This document shows positions 1 to 8,500 of a DNA stretch of 64,000 nucleotides, piece by piece. The position numbers and the translations under genes were made by a program. Numbering within the stretch: the stretch's first letter is position 1; the number at the start of each line of letters is the position of its first letter. The DNA lies in assembly GCF_001563265.1 (NCBI RefSeq), contig NZ_CP005083.1, forward strand, positions 561,001 to 625,000, given 5' to 3'. This DNA comes from Sphingobium sp. TKS. Lineage in GTDB: Bacteria; Pseudomonadota; Alphaproteobacteria; Sphingomonadales; Sphingomonadaceae. Below the pieces are notes generated by a model that had not been told where the DNA came from, did not search any database, and saw nothing but the letters and a program-made list of their open reading frames with translations.

Positions 1-2
1 GA

Positions 3-611
3 GGCATCCGGCGGATTGCCAGCCCGCCTCGCATGAGGTGGCTTTCCCAGGCAGAAATTCGCAAGCTTGGTGCGGCACTTCGGGAGGCGGAAGCCGATCT
101 CGAGCATCCCAAGGGGATCGCGGTGATCAAGCTGTTGTTGCTGACGGGCTTCCGGCGCTTGGAAGCTCTGGGACTTGAGCGGAAATGGCTCCTCGAAGAG
201 GAGAATGCGGTTCATTTCGTAACGACGAAAACAGGTGCACAGCGCAGGGTCATCGGCGCCGCCGCCGTCGATCTGCTCCTGGCCCAGCCCAACATGGGTT
301 CGAAATACTTCTTTCCGGCGGATTGGGGCGACGGCCACTTCATAGGGGTCGTCCGCGTGCTTGAAAGGGTGTGCTTTAAGGCTGGGCTTGAAGATGTAAC
401 GCCTCACGTCCTGCGCCATACCTTTGCCAGCATCGCCGGCGGGCTTGGCTATTCCGAGCTGACGATCGCGGCGCTGCTAGGGCATGCGTCACGTGGCATC
501 ACCCAGCGTTACATCCACATCGACGAACCGCTCCGCGCAGCAGCGACCGCAGTGTCGGACCACATTATGCATTTGCTGAACGGAACCGGGCAGCCGGGGC
601 CGAAGCGTTAG
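3..611 (+). CDS. Tyrosine recombinase/phage integrase, C-terminal part (5' end outside window)
   Basis: The frame is already open at base 3 and runs through the first ATG at 33, so the gene probably begins upstream of the window. The visible part is the catalytic domain of a tyrosine recombinase. It has an Arg in the GFRRLEAL segment, the HVLRHTF box (H-x-x-R), LLGHAS and a terminal RYIH segment whose Tyr would be the nucleophile. Such enzymes catalyse site-specific DNA integration and excision. No attachment site or tRNA is seen next to it. Its position at the edge suggests an integrated element lies to the left. Confidence 0.85.
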   Translation, partial: GIRRIASPPRMRWLSQAEIRKLGAALREAEADLEHPKGIAVIKLLLLTGFRRLEALGLERKWLLEEENAVHFVTTKTGAQRRVIGAAAVDLLLAQPNMGSKYFFPADWGDGHFIGVVRVLERVCFKAGLEDVTPHVLRHTFASIAGGLGYSELTIAALLGHASRGITQRYIHIDEPLRAAATAVSDHIMHLLNGTGQPGPKR

Positions 612-791
612 CACTACCACAATCGACCTGATTGACCCATTATCTTACTCACAGCATTGGTGGCATTCAGGTGGATTGGCGCCAGTCTAACGAACCACTT
701 TGTACCGGCATTCGGAATGAGCCCTACGACAAATCCGTAATTGTAGATCGAAAACGTGTTTTCAATCCGAAGTTTGCATCAACGCCCCGGC

Positions 792-1178
792 TTAAAGGCT
801 TTCAATTGCGCTGCGCAGTTTGTCGCGCACTCGCTCAGCTGCACGCTTCAGTTCCGGATTATCGATAGCCATCATCGAGGCTACCGGATCTATCGCTGCA
901 ACCTCGATTTTCCCTCCACCTGCGTCCTGAACGACGACATTGCATGGCAGCATGGTGCCAACCTTGTCCTCGATCTGGAGCGCTTCGTGCGCCAGCTGCG
1001 GATTGTACGCACCGAGGATGCGGTAATTCCGAAAATCGACCCCAAGCTTGTTCTTGAACGTATCCCTGACGTCGATCTGGGTGATGATCCCGAAGCCATG
1101 CGCTTTCAGCGCTTCGGTAGCACGTTGCACCGCACCCTCGAAATCAGTCTCCAGCGTCGTGGCAAAATAATAGCTCAT
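792..1178 (-). CDS. DUF302 family protein (copy 1)
   Basis: A 128-residue protein starting at MSYYFATTLETDF. The upstream ATG at 1235 is rejected because the 1178 start has an AGGAAAG ribosome-binding site and matches the start of the second copy. DUF302 proteins are small alpha/beta proteins of unknown role, often near redox and metal-stress genes. A paralogue of the same length at 32782-33168 shares most residues, including GFGIITQIDV and TMLPCNVVVQD. No signal peptide is visible, so it is probably cytoplasmic. Confidence 0.85.
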   Translation of the reverse strand: MSYYFATTLETDFEGAVQRATEALKAHGFGIITQIDVRDTFKNKLGVDFRNYRILGAYNPQLAHEALQIEDKVGTMLPCNVVVQDAGGGKIEVAAIDPVASMMAIDNPELKRAAERVRDKLRSAIESL

Positions 1179-1279
1179 CGTGCTTTCCTCAGCAAAAAGG
1201 GAGGCTAGGATCTCCATTGGCAGCCGAAATACCAAGATTCAGGGCGTGCTCGACAGGAAATCGGCAGCCGGTGGTAACG

Positions 1280-1445
1280 ATGAGCTCGACGTTCGCCTTT
1301 ACCGGCGGGGTGTGTGCGCAGGCCCAACTGAACGAAACACTCCTGGAGATTGGCACCAGTCTCGTCATCCGTCCGCAGATCTTGATCGGTGAGGTCCATA
1401 CCAAGGTGCAGGATGGTAGCCTTACCGACAAGGCCAGCCTCGACT
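1280..1445 (+). pseudogene. C-terminal remnant of an NADPH-dependent FMN reductase-like gene
   Basis: In one frame the translation reads AQLNETLLEIG, then RPQILIGEVHTKVQDG, then LTDKASLDF. This resembles the C-terminal end of flavodoxin-like NADPH-dependent FMN reductases (…PEVLIG..H.K..DG.LTDE.T.DF). No N-terminal FMN-binding half exists upstream; the DUF302 gene lies there instead. FMN reductase genes commonly neighbour pirin and OsmC genes, which fits what follows. The remainder of the 1179-1538 gap holds nothing recognisable. Confidence 0.5.
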
Positions 1446-1538
1446 TCGCAATGGCGGCCGTGGCCTATCCCTCGTGCGATCCATCGAAGCATCTCGGGAG
1501 CCTGCATCCGCTTGAACTTCAAAGTCTGCCGGGCGATC

Positions 1539-2477
1539 ATGAGACCGCTCGGCAGACTGCTTGCGAAAGAGACACTGGCCGTGATCGAACTCGTCATCGA
1601 CAAGCGCATTCGTGATCTGGGCGGCGGCTTCGAAGTGGGCCGCGTGCTGCCTTTCGCCCGCCGCCGGATGATCGGTCCTTTCATCTTCTTCGACCAGATG
1701 GGCCCGCTGGATCTTGCGCCCGGCATACCTGACCGACTGGACGTGCGCCCCCATCCGCATATCGGTCTTTCGACCGTGACCTATCTCTTCAGCGGTGCGT
1801 TGACCCACCGGGACAGCCTTGGCTTTCATCAGGAAATCCGCCCCGGCGAGGTGAACTGGATGGTCGCGGGCAGCGGCATTACTCATAGCGAGCGGCTGGA
1901 ATATGCCCGCGCCCACGGTGCGCACATGCATGGCATCCAGGCCTGGGTCGCCTTGCCGGTGGAGCATGAGGAAACTGCGCCCGCCTTCTACCACCACGAG
2001 GGTGCAGATCTGCAGGAATGGCAGGACGCAGGCCTGCGCGGACGCCTGATTGCCGGTGCCGCCGATAGCCTTGCCGCAGGGGTTCCGACCCATTCCCCAC
2101 TATTCTACCAACACCTCGAGATGGAGCCCGGCGCGCGCCACTTGGTCACTATGGCTTATCCGGAACGCGCGGTATACGTGGCGAGCGGGCAGGCGGAAGT
2201 CGCGGGCCAAGTGCTGAACGCAGGACAAATGGCCGTGCTCACCCCCGCCAGTGCGGCCGACATTCAGGCGTTGGAGCCCTCGATCATCATGGTGTTGGGC
2301 GGCGAGCCGGTCGGCGAGCGGTTCATGTTCTGGAATTTCGTGTCCTCGTCGAAGGAGCGACTAGAACAGGCCAAGGAAGACTGGCGGCAGCAGCGCATGA
2401 AGCTGCCCGTTGGCGATGATCTGGAATTCATTCCCCTGCCGGAAGACAAGCCGGCCGGGACCGGAGCGAGCAAATGA
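1539..2477 (+). CDS. Pirin family protein
   Basis: A bicupin protein of about 312 residues. The conserved pirin start (IELVIDKRIRDLGGG…VGRVLPF) is followed by the iron-site segment RPHPHIGLSTVTY and later SGITHSER. Pirins bind one Fe(II) per N-terminal cupin and act as regulators or quercetinase-like dioxygenases; the substrate here is unknown. ATG 1539 is used; a GTG at 1581 just before IELVID is an equally good start with an AAAGAGA site before it. Longer upstream starts would add non-pirin residues. The stop overlaps the OsmC start (ATGA), so the two are probably co-translated. Confidence 0.85.
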   Translation: MRPLGRLLAKETLAVIELVIDKRIRDLGGGFEVGRVLPFARRRMIGPFIFFDQMGPLDLAPGIPDRLDVRPHPHIGLSTVTYLFSGALTHRDSLGFHQEIRPGEVNWMVAGSGITHSERLEYARAHGAHMHGIQAWVALPVEHEETAPAFYHHEGADLQEWQDAGLRGRLIAGAADSLAAGVPTHSPLFYQHLEMEPGARHLVTMAYPERAVYVASGQAEVAGQVLNAGQMAVLTPASAADIQALEPSIIMVLGGEPVGERFMFWNFVSSSKERLEQAKEDWRQQRMKLPVGDDLEFIPLPEDKPAGTGASK

Positions 2478-2911
2478 CTGACGTTACCATCGCCCACGTA
2501 TCCGATGCGCCCCCGACTCAGGCGCAAGGCAGCCCGTTCGCCATGGCTATCGAAGTTTCAGGGCACCAAATCCTCGGCGACGAACCGCCCGCAATGGGAG
2601 GACTCGACCTTGGACCTGCGCCATACGACCTGCTCACCGCGGCCCTGGCGGAATGCACGGCGATGACCGTGCGCTGGTTTGCGCGTCAGAAGGACTGGCC
2701 GCTCGATCATGTCGAAGTGGTGGTGTACCATGAAAAGGCCGAAGTGGAAGGCCACCCCGGCAGGATCGACACCTTTCGCAAGAGCGTGTCGGTTTCAGGC
2801 GATCTTTCGGAAGATCAGCGGACCCGCCTGCTGGAGGTCGCTGCCCGGTGCCCGGTCCACAAGACGCTGGAAGGGGCCGTCCAGATCGCCACGGTTTCCG
2901 ACATCGCATAG
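2474..2911 (+). CDS. OsmC family protein
   Basis: A 145-residue OsmC-fold protein. The two thiols expected of the family are visible, in LAECTAMTVRWFA and in AARCPVHKTLEG. OsmC/Ohr proteins reduce organic hydroperoxides with the paired cysteines. The start overlaps the pirin stop by four bases. The usual OsmC domain layout (GLDLGPAPYDLLTAAL before the first Cys) is intact. The exact subfamily (OsmC, YhfA-like) cannot be told from sequence alone. Confidence 0.88.
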   Translation: MTDVTIAHVSDAPPTQAQGSPFAMAIEVSGHQILGDEPPAMGGLDLGPAPYDLLTAALAECTAMTVRWFARQKDWPLDHVEVVVYHEKAEVEGHPGRIDTFRKSVSVSGDLSEDQRTRLLEVAARCPVHKTLEGAVQIATVSDIA

Positions 2912-2941
2912 TTCGCCTTCGGACCGGCGAGGCAGCGCTGA

Positions 2942-3892
2942 TCAGTATTCGATTTCCGGGCCCAGTGGCACTATCCCGGTCGGATTGATGGTACGGTGGC
3001 TCTGGTAATAGTGGCCCTTGATGTGCTGCATGTTCACCGTTCCGACTACACCCGGCAGATGGTAGATCTCACGGGTGAATCGCCACAGGTTGGGATAATC
3101 GACAATCCGTCGCAGGTTGCACTTGAAATGCCCAACATAGACCGGATCGAACCGGATCAGCGTGGTGAACAGGCGGATGTCCGCCTCGGTCAACCGATCT
3201 CCCAGCAAGTAACGCCGAGTTTCCAGCCGCTCTTCCAGCCAGTCCAGCGTTTCGAACAATGGACCGATCGCCTCGGCATATGCGTCCTGCGTGGTGGCGA
3301 AACCCGCCCGGTACACTCCATTGTTCACCGTGTCGTAGATCCGCTGGTTCAGCGCGTCGATCTCCGCCCGATGATCTTCGGGATAATAGTCGCCCGGTCG
3401 CGCGCCGAGATGATCGAAGGAAGTGCCCAGCATACGCATGATTTCCGACGATTCGTTGTTCACGATGCGCCCGGTTTTCTTGTCCCACAGCACGGGAACG
3501 ATAACTCGCCCGGTATAATGGGGGTCTGCCGCGGTGTAGATTTGGTGCAGGCACTGTGCGTGATGAATGGGGTCGGCAATAACGCCCGGGGCATCGTCGA
3601 AGGTCCAGCCGCGCTCCAGCATGACCCAGTTGACGATCGATATATCGATCATCTGTTCCAGCCCCTTCAGCACCCGCATGAACAGAGTGCGGTGTGCCCA
3701 GGGACAGGCGAGACTCACATAAAGATGATAGCGCCCGGCCTCCGCAGCAAAGCCGCCATCCCCGCTGGGACCCGGGGCACCGTCAGGCGTCACCCAATTG
3801 CGGTAAGCACTGTCCTTGCGGACAAAGCGGCCGCCGGTCGACTTCGTATCGTACCATTCGTCATGCCAGATGCCGTCGATCAACAGACCCAT
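2942..3892 (-). CDS. Xi-class glutathione transferase / glutathionyl-hydroquinone reductase (YqjG/PcpF type)
   Basis: A 316-residue protein with the Xi-class signature CPWAHR (catalytic Cys63) and the internal NNESSEIMRML segment. The C-terminal helical domain carries YLLGDRLTEADIRLFTTLIRFD and ends with the family's HIKGHYY segment. These enzymes reduce glutathionyl-hydroquinones and are common in sphingomonads that handle quinones and chlorinated aromatics. An AGGAGAAGG site precedes the start. It is convergent with the pirin/OsmC pair and cytoplasmic, with no signal peptide. Confidence 0.92.
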   Translation of the reverse strand: MGLLIDGIWHDEWYDTKSTGGRFVRKDSAYRNWVTPDGAPGPSGDGGFAAEAGRYHLYVSLACPWAHRTLFMRVLKGLEQMIDISIVNWVMLERGWTFDDAPGVIADPIHHAQCLHQIYTAADPHYTGRVIVPVLWDKKTGRIVNNESSEIMRMLGTSFDHLGARPGDYYPEDHRAEIDALNQRIYDTVNNGVYRAGFATTQDAYAEAIGPLFETLDWLEERLETRRYLLGDRLTEADIRLFTTLIRFDPVYVGHFKCNLRRIVDYPNLWRFTREIYHLPGVVGTVNMQHIKGHYYQSHRTINPTGIVPLGPEIEY

Positions 3893-3916
3893 GGCGCCTT
3901 CTCCTGAAGCAGTGTC

Positions 3917-4060
3917 TTAAAGATCTGCCTGGTATCGATCCTTGCCCTGCAGCATCATGCGCAAGGTGTGATCCCGGTCGATGATATGATGCTTTAGCGC
4001 CATCATCACATGCCCTGCCACCAGTATTCCCGCTGTCCAATGCCGCCGTTCCCCTTGGGG
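3917..4060 (-). pseudogene. C-terminal remnant of a cytochrome b561-type membrane protein
   Basis: A reading frame ends at the TAA at 3917-3919 and contains HWTAGILVAGHVMMALKHH, then IIDRDHTLRMMLQG. This is the last transmembrane helix, heme-ligand His pair and tail typical of small prokaryotic cytochrome b561 proteins. Upstream of 4045 the similarity fades in this frame and no start or earlier helices were found. The remaining stretch to 4353 holds only an unassigned 135-codon frame. The fragment lies just upstream of the glutathione transferase. Confidence 0.6.
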
Positions 4061-4353
4061 TCGGACTGTATGTCACGATCTTGGCCTGGCAGCATTTGCC
4101 GCCCTCGACAAAGCCAAGACGGTGCCGGTGCCTCACCATCACTTGCGCATCGGCGTAATGCGTACCCAAGGCCCACACGATCCGCCTACCCTGGAAATTC
4201 AGGGCTTCTTTTTCGACTGCAAGTTTCAAAACTCGGTGCATGCTGCTTCCGAACGTCTTGAAGCTCATGCTGTCGGCAGTCAGTCCAATGGGGAAAAGAG
4301 CGCCCAGTCATCGAACATGGCAAGTCCCGCAAATCACTCCGACGCTCTCGATA

Positions 4354-5058
4354 TTACCTGTCGCCGGGACATTCCCAAGCCAGCGTGTCCAGCAGCCTGC
4401 CTGTGAGGCCGGCGCAATCCGCGCCGGCGAACGGGAAAGCTCCGTCGAGAGTCGGCCTGAGTTCGGGTTCAAGTTCGTGTTGCAGGAGTTGGCGAGCACG
4501 AAACAGCCGGGTCTTCACGGTCGCCGGCACGACATCGAGCGCCTTTGCCGCTTCATCGACCGACATGCCCTCGATATCTCGCAGGACGAAGACCAGACGG
4601 TACTGTGCCGGCAGTCGGGCGACTGCCTGTTCGATCATCTGCCTGACCTGCTTCAGGGCCAGTTCCCGGTCGGGATCGTTTGCAGTCGCCGAGCCACGCA
4701 TCAGTGCCTCTCTGTATTGCTCCAGATCGATGACGGAATCTGGATCGAGCCGCGTACGCCTGCGCCGGTCTGACCGGAGTTTGCCCAGCGCCTCATTGAT
4801 GACGATCCGCGTCAGCCAGGTCGAAAGCGAGGACGCACCTGTGAACGAGGTTATCGCGGCGAAGGCCTTGAGATAGGCAGACTGCACCGCATCCTCAGCA
4901 TCGGCGCGAGACTTGAGGATAGACCATGCTGCGCGAAACAAGCGCTGGTTGTTGAGCGCGGTCACCTGCCGGACAGCATTGGCATCGCGGGCGGCGATGA
5001 GCGCGGCAAGCGATCTGTCGTCCATTGCCGCATAGTCGATCCGGCGCAATGCAGTCAT
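4354..5058 (-). CDS. ECF-type (RpoE-like) RNA polymerase sigma factor
   Basis: A 234-residue sigma-70 family protein. Region 2 includes ALNNQRLFRAAWSIL and DAEDAVQSAYLKAF (about residues 35-75). Region 4 includes LPAQYRLVFVLRDIEG and a helix-turn-helix with VPATVKTRLFRARQLL (about residues 150-195). The start has a strong AAGGAGG site. No anti-sigma gene lies beside it. The tail carries two cysteines (ADC, WEC) of unknown role. A GGAACC / GGTATC promoter-like pair lies 55-80 bases upstream, and a near-copy faces the divergent ferritin-like gene, suggesting self-control and control of that neighbour. Confidence 0.92.
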   Translation of the reverse strand: MTALRRIDYAAMDDRSLAALIAARDANAVRQVTALNNQRLFRAAWSILKSRADAEDAVQSAYLKAFAAITSFTGASSLSTWLTRIVINEALGKLRSDRRRRTRLDPDSVIDLEQYREALMRGSATANDPDRELALKQVRQMIEQAVARLPAQYRLVFVLRDIEGMSVDEAAKALDVVPATVKTRLFRARQLLQHELEPELRPTLDGAFPFAGADCAGLTGRLLDTLAWECPGDR

Positions 5059-5112
5059 GCCAGCCTCCTTTTACGACACGGTCTGTATCCGTTCGGCTCG
5101 CTTCATCTGCTT

Positions 5113-5138
5113 GGATACCACGGGCTGGCAAAGGTTCC
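5113..5138 (-). promoter_or_regulatory. Candidate ECF promoter of the sigma factor gene
   Basis: On the minus strand GGAACC (5138-5133) is followed, after 13 bases, by GGTATCC (5119-5113). GGAAC is the usual -35 core of RpoE-like ECF sigma factors and the spacing is typical. The same layout with the same flanking bases (CTTTGC after GGAAC) occurs in the opposite direction at 5172. Inferred as an autoregulated promoter; not shown experimentally. Confidence 0.6.
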
Positions 5139-5171
5139 CATCATGGGCCACGAGGAATGGCACCACTGACC

Positions 5172-5196
5172 GGAACCTTTGCGAACAGATGGCATC
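5172..5196 (+). promoter_or_regulatory. Candidate ECF promoter of the ferritin-like gene
   Basis: GGAACC (5172-5177), 13 bases, then GGCATC (5191-5196). It shares GGAACCTTTGC and TGG-ATC-AA positions with the oppositely oriented site at 5113-5138. It lies 85 bases before the ferritin-like start at 5281. The paired sites suggest one sigma factor drives both divergent genes. Confidence 0.6.
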
Positions 5197-5280
5197 AAAG
5201 GGAGTACGGTCGCAGATGACCGGTGCGGCCCGCTCCACCAGCCCACCAGCCGCATGAATCCTGAAGGAGGATTTACGCAC

Positions 5281-5868
5281 ATGGAACACATTGTCTCGTC
5301 GCGCCGCAGCATGATCGGAATTGCCAGCACCGGACTGCTGTCGGTCGCAGCCATTGGCATTCTGGGCAATGCCCCTGCCCTTGCCCGCACCCACGGTCGG
5401 AAGCCAGGCACGGCGGCCCATCAGGGCGACATCGATATACTCAATGTCGCCCTCGGGCTCGAGCTGGAGGCAATCGAAGCCTACCAGATCGGCGCGGAAA
5501 GCGGACTATTGCAGAAGCCGGTGCTTGATGTCGCACTGCTGTTCCAGGGACACCACAAGGGACACCGCGACGCCTTGGCCAGTGCGATCACTCAGCTCGG
5601 CGGTCACCCGGTGTCCCCCAAATCGCGGGCAGAATACCTGACCAGTCTGAACATCGCCGCAATCAAGACGCAGGAAGACGTACTGAGGTTGGCTCAAGCG
5701 CATGAGAAGGGTGCGGCCAATGCGTACATCGGCGTCATCCCCTCGTTCGGAAGCCGCGATCTGGCGCAAGTGAGCGCCAGGATCGCTGCCGACGAAGCGG
5801 CCCATTGGGCGCTGCTATCTTCGACGCTCGGCGAAGGTTTGCCCAAGGCCGCACTGATGTTCGGCTAG
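5281..5868 (+). CDS. Tat-exported ferritin-like domain protein
   Basis: A 195-residue protein starting at ATG 5281 behind a GGAGG site. The longer frame beginning at 5179 overlaps the promoter and is rejected. The N-terminus has twin arginines (SSRRSMIG) and a hydrophobic stretch ending near ALA, a Tat-type signal. The mature part carries a ferritin-like four-helix pattern with acidic and His positions (LELEAIEAYQIG, FQGHHKGHRDAL, ADEAAHWALL). Such periplasmic ferritin-like proteins are often found next to ECF sigma genes. Metal content and substrate are unknown. Confidence 0.82.
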   Translation: MEHIVSSRRSMIGIASTGLLSVAAIGILGNAPALARTHGRKPGTAAHQGDIDILNVALGLELEAIEAYQIGAESGLLQKPVLDVALLFQGHHKGHRDALASAITQLGGHPVSPKSRAEYLTSLNIAAIKTQEDVLRLAQAHEKGAANAYIGVIPSFGSRDLAQVSARIAADEAAHWALLSSTLGEGLPKAALMFG

Positions 5869-5950
5869 GGTCGCACCGCCAGCCGGTTTCCTAGCCTGCT
5901 CCCCCTCACCGGTTGGGAGATCGGCTGGCAAGTGTCGGGAGACATGGATC

Positions 5951-6349
5951 ATGAATGCTCACCATGCCCTGATTCCAAGGGCAAGGTTCCTTGTAGCAGC
6001 GAGTTTCGCACTTTGCGGGACAACGGTTTTCGCCGCCCCCGGTGACGCGGTACGTGGGGCGACAATCTATACCGCCAATTGCGGCAGTTGCCATTCACTC
6101 GACGCCAACCGCGTCGGACCTGCTCACCGAGGTATTTATGGCCGCAAGGCCGGATCGGCGCCCGGCTACGCCTATTCGACGCCTGTCAAAAATTCTCGTA
6201 TCATCTGGAACGCAAACAATCTCGATCGCTGGCTTCGGGATCCCCGCAGCGTAATTCCGGGCACGAAAATGGCGTTTCGTTTGACTGATGCCCAGAAGCG
6301 TGCCGATGTCATTGCCTATTTGCGCCAGCAAAGCGCCGGAGTTCGATAA
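5951..6349 (+). CDS. Class I c-type cytochrome
   Basis: A 132-residue protein with an N-terminal signal peptide (hydrophobic segment ending FAAP). It has one heme motif, C44-G-S-C47-H48, and a likely axial methionine M107 in GTKMAF. This is the layout of a cytochrome c2/c550-like periplasmic electron carrier. The start is preceded by GGGAGA about ten bases away. It follows the ferritin-like gene in the same direction and may share its transcript. Confidence 0.9.
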   Translation: MNAHHALIPRARFLVAASFALCGTTVFAAPGDAVRGATIYTANCGSCHSLDANRVGPAHRGIYGRKAGSAPGYAYSTPVKNSRIIWNANNLDRWLRDPRSVIPGTKMAFRLTDAQKRADVIAYLRQQSAGVR

Positions 6350-6380
6350 CGGGACCGGTCTCATCAAAGTGTAAATCAGA

Positions 6381-6755
6381 TCAGGTCGTAGCGTTGGGTG
6401 AACATTCGTGTTCAGCCAGGTATTCCGCCAAGACGCGAGCATGATTGATGTGAGGGTCCCGAGCAGCGTAGACCAGCGTCACGTCATGCTGGCGCACCAT
6501 GTCGCATAACTGTGCGACGGCTTCCGGGTTTTCATCCAGTTCCTCGCGATATCGCTCGCTGAATTCAGCAAATCGGGCAGGGTCGTGTCCGAACCATTTG
6601 CGCAGCGGCACAGACGGCGCAATTTCTTTCATCCAGCAGTCAATTGCAGCCTCGCTTCGACTGACGCCGCGCGGCCAGAGCCTATCGATGAGAAGCCGAA
6701 TGCCATCGTTTGGGTCAGGCGGTACATAGGCCCGTTTCAGGCTTAGAGTGCCCAT
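6381..6755 (-). CDS. DUF488 family protein (YeaO-like)
   Basis: A 124-residue protein with the DUF488 signature GIRLLIDRLWPRGVSR, then DCWMKEIAPS and WFGHDPARFAEF. The start at 6755 is chosen because it overlaps the upstream stop as TGATG. The alternative ATG at 6788 lacks a ribosome-binding site and adds 11 residues. YeaO-like proteins are small and cytoplasmic, of unknown activity, and frequently sit with stress genes. Last gene of a three-gene leftward group. Confidence 0.88.
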   Translation of the reverse strand: MGTLSLKRAYVPPDPNDGIRLLIDRLWPRGVSRSEAAIDCWMKEIAPSVPLRKWFGHDPARFAEFSERYREELDENPEAVAQLCDMVRQHDVTLVYAARDPHINHARVLAEYLAEHECSPNATT

Positions 6756-7042
6756 CACAAGACGCCGCGATGCCTGCGCCCAATCCATGCGGGCGGGTCG
6801 CTTGCCGGGAAGGACTCGATCGAAGCTTCATCGACCAAGTCGGAAACGATGTCCGATTCCAGCAAACGACGAACCTCGAAGCTGACATCCGCAGCGAGGA
6901 CTGGGGGCGCCGCTCCTTCCACGCAATATCGCTGGATCGCCTGTCCGACGAGATCTTCCAGTCTGTCCTCGCCGGCCCGATAACGCATCGCGATTTCGCG
7001 TGCGATCCGCATCAACAGGTCGTTGCCGCCAGTGTCAGTCAT
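6755..7042 (-). CDS. Small hypothetical protein with ESFPASDPPAW motif
   Basis: A 95-residue soluble, mostly helical protein. The only recognisable piece is IESFPASDPPAWIG near the C-terminus, a motif found at the ends of various small uncharacterised proteobacterial proteins. Its TGA overlaps the next gene's ATG, so it is coupled to the DUF488 gene. No membrane segment or signal peptide. Function not known. Confidence 0.75.
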   Translation of the reverse strand: MTDTGGNDLLMRIAREIAMRYRAGEDRLEDLVGQAIQRYCVEGAAPPVLAADVSFEVRRLLESDIVSDLVDEASIESFPASDPPAWIGRRHRGVL

Positions 7043-7056
7043 GGAAGGCTCTCCTG

Positions 7057-7293
7057 CTAGGCGAGACTGAACAGCGTCACCATTGTTCCCAGTGCAATGC
7101 CGAAGACCATGATCATGGTTCCGGATATTCTAAGGACATACGTTACCGGATCGCCTTCGCCGCGAACAGGCCGTGAACGCGGCGCGGACCACCCGAACAG
7201 GCGCCTGACAAATGATTGCCGAAACGCCATGGCGAACCCGCTCAGCGCAAGTACCAACCCAAACGCATCGACGATCAGCACCCGGGCAGACAT
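7057..7293 (-). CDS. Small two-helix membrane protein
   Basis: A 78-residue protein with two hydrophobic segments (about residues 5-23 and 52-76) separated by a basic loop (RRLFGWSAPRSRPVRGEGD). It is 14 bases upstream of the 95-residue gene in the same direction and so heads the small operon. No family is recognised. Confidence 0.65.
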   Translation of the reverse strand: MSARVLIVDAFGLVLALSGFAMAFRQSFVRRLFGWSAPRSRPVRGEGDPVTYVLRISGTMIMVFGIALGTMVTLFSLA

Positions 7294-7330
7294 GTCGCCT
7301 CCTCACGAACCTGCGCCATTCTTCGCTGGT

Positions 7331-8500
7331 TCAACCACCACATGCTGCCAACCCTTGTCCCAGTCCGACAATGAGATCCTGCTCGGCCTCTATGCCGACA
7401 GACAACCGCAGCAGATTATCGCTGATCCCGGCAAGAGCACGCGCCTCGGCGCCCATGTCGGCATGGGTCATGGTTGCCGGGTGGGCGACAAGGCTTTCGA
7501 CCCCACCCAGCGATTCCGCGAGCGTGAAGCAACCCACCGCGGCGATGAAGCACTTCACGGCCTCGATCCCACCGACCAGTTCGAAGCTCAGCATCGCGCC
7601 GAAGCCGCGCTGCTGGCGGCTCGCCACGGCATGGCCCGCGTGCGAGGGCAGCCCCGGATAATGGACCTTCGCTACTGCTGCATGGGATTCGAGATAGTGC
7701 GCAACGGCCATTGCGTTGGCCTGCTGCCACTCCATTCGCGGGAACAGCGTACGCAATCCGCGCAGGGTCAGCCAGGCGTCGAATGGCGCGCCAGTACTGC
7801 CCACGACGTTAGCCCAATGGCGCAGCGCCTCGACCTGCACGGCATCGGCCGCGACAACGGCGCCGCCGATCACATCGGAATGGCCGTTCAGGTATTTCGT
7901 GGTGGAGTGGATGACGTAATCGGCCCCCAGCGCAAGCGGCTGCTGGATGGCCGGCGAAAGAAACGTGTTGTCGACCGCCACCTCGGCTTGCACCTCGTGT
8001 GCCATGGTACAGATTGACCGGATGTCGACGATCCGCATCAGGGGGTTGCTGGGCGTTTCGACGAGCACCAGTCTCGGCCGCTCCCGAAGTGCCGACGCGA
8101 AAGCCCCGGCGTCAGCCTGATCGACAAGGCGAAGGCCGATCTGGCCAAGCTCGGCGCGGGCCTTGAGCAGGCGGATCGTGCCGCCATAGCAGTCGTGCGG
8201 GGCCACGACCTGCGCGCCGGCGGGCAGGCGGCTGACGAGGAGATCGACCGCCGCCATTCCACTCGCAGTGATTACCGCGCCTGCCCCACCCTCGAGCTTG
8301 GCGATAGCCTCCGCAAGGAGATCCCGCGTCGGGTTGCCGGCGCGTCCATAGTCGTAGGCTCGCGGCTGCTCAAATCCGGCAAATTCGTAGGTCGTAGAAA
8401 GATAGAGTGGCGGCGCGACCGCTCCAAACGCTGGATCACTGGCGACCCCGAACGCGGCGGCAATCGTCTCAGGGCAGCTATCGGCCTTGTCGTCAGTCAT
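7331..8500 (-). CDS. metB: Cystathionine gamma-synthase / O-acylhomoserine sulfhydrylase family PLP enzyme
   Basis: A 389-residue Cys/Met-metabolism PLP enzyme. It has the AYDYGRAGNPT phosphate-binding segment, SGMAA, VDNTFLSP and the Schiff-base lysine K202 in HSTTKYLNGHSD. It joins an activated homoserine with cysteine or sulfide in methionine synthesis. It overlaps the end of cysI by 8 bases, so sulfide made by CysJI could feed this step directly. Family members differ in the sulfur donor, so metB versus metZ/metY cannot be settled here. Confidence 0.85.
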   Translation of the reverse strand: MTDDKADSCPETIAAAFGVASDPAFGAVAPPLYLSTTYEFAGFEQPRAYDYGRAGNPTRDLLAEAIAKLEGGAGAVITASGMAAVDLLVSRLPAGAQVVAPHDCYGGTIRLLKARAELGQIGLRLVDQADAGAFASALRERPRLVLVETPSNPLMRIVDIRSICTMAHEVQAEVAVDNTFLSPAIQQPLALGADYVIHSTTKYLNGHSDVIGGAVVAADAVQVEALRHWANVVGSTGAPFDAWLTLRGLRTLFPRMEWQQANAMAVAHYLESHAAVAKVHYPGLPSHAGHAVASRQQRGFGAMLSFELVGGIEAVKCFIAAVGCFTLAESLGGVESLVAHPATMTHADMGAEARALAGISDNLLRLSVGIEAEQDLIVGLGQGLAACGG

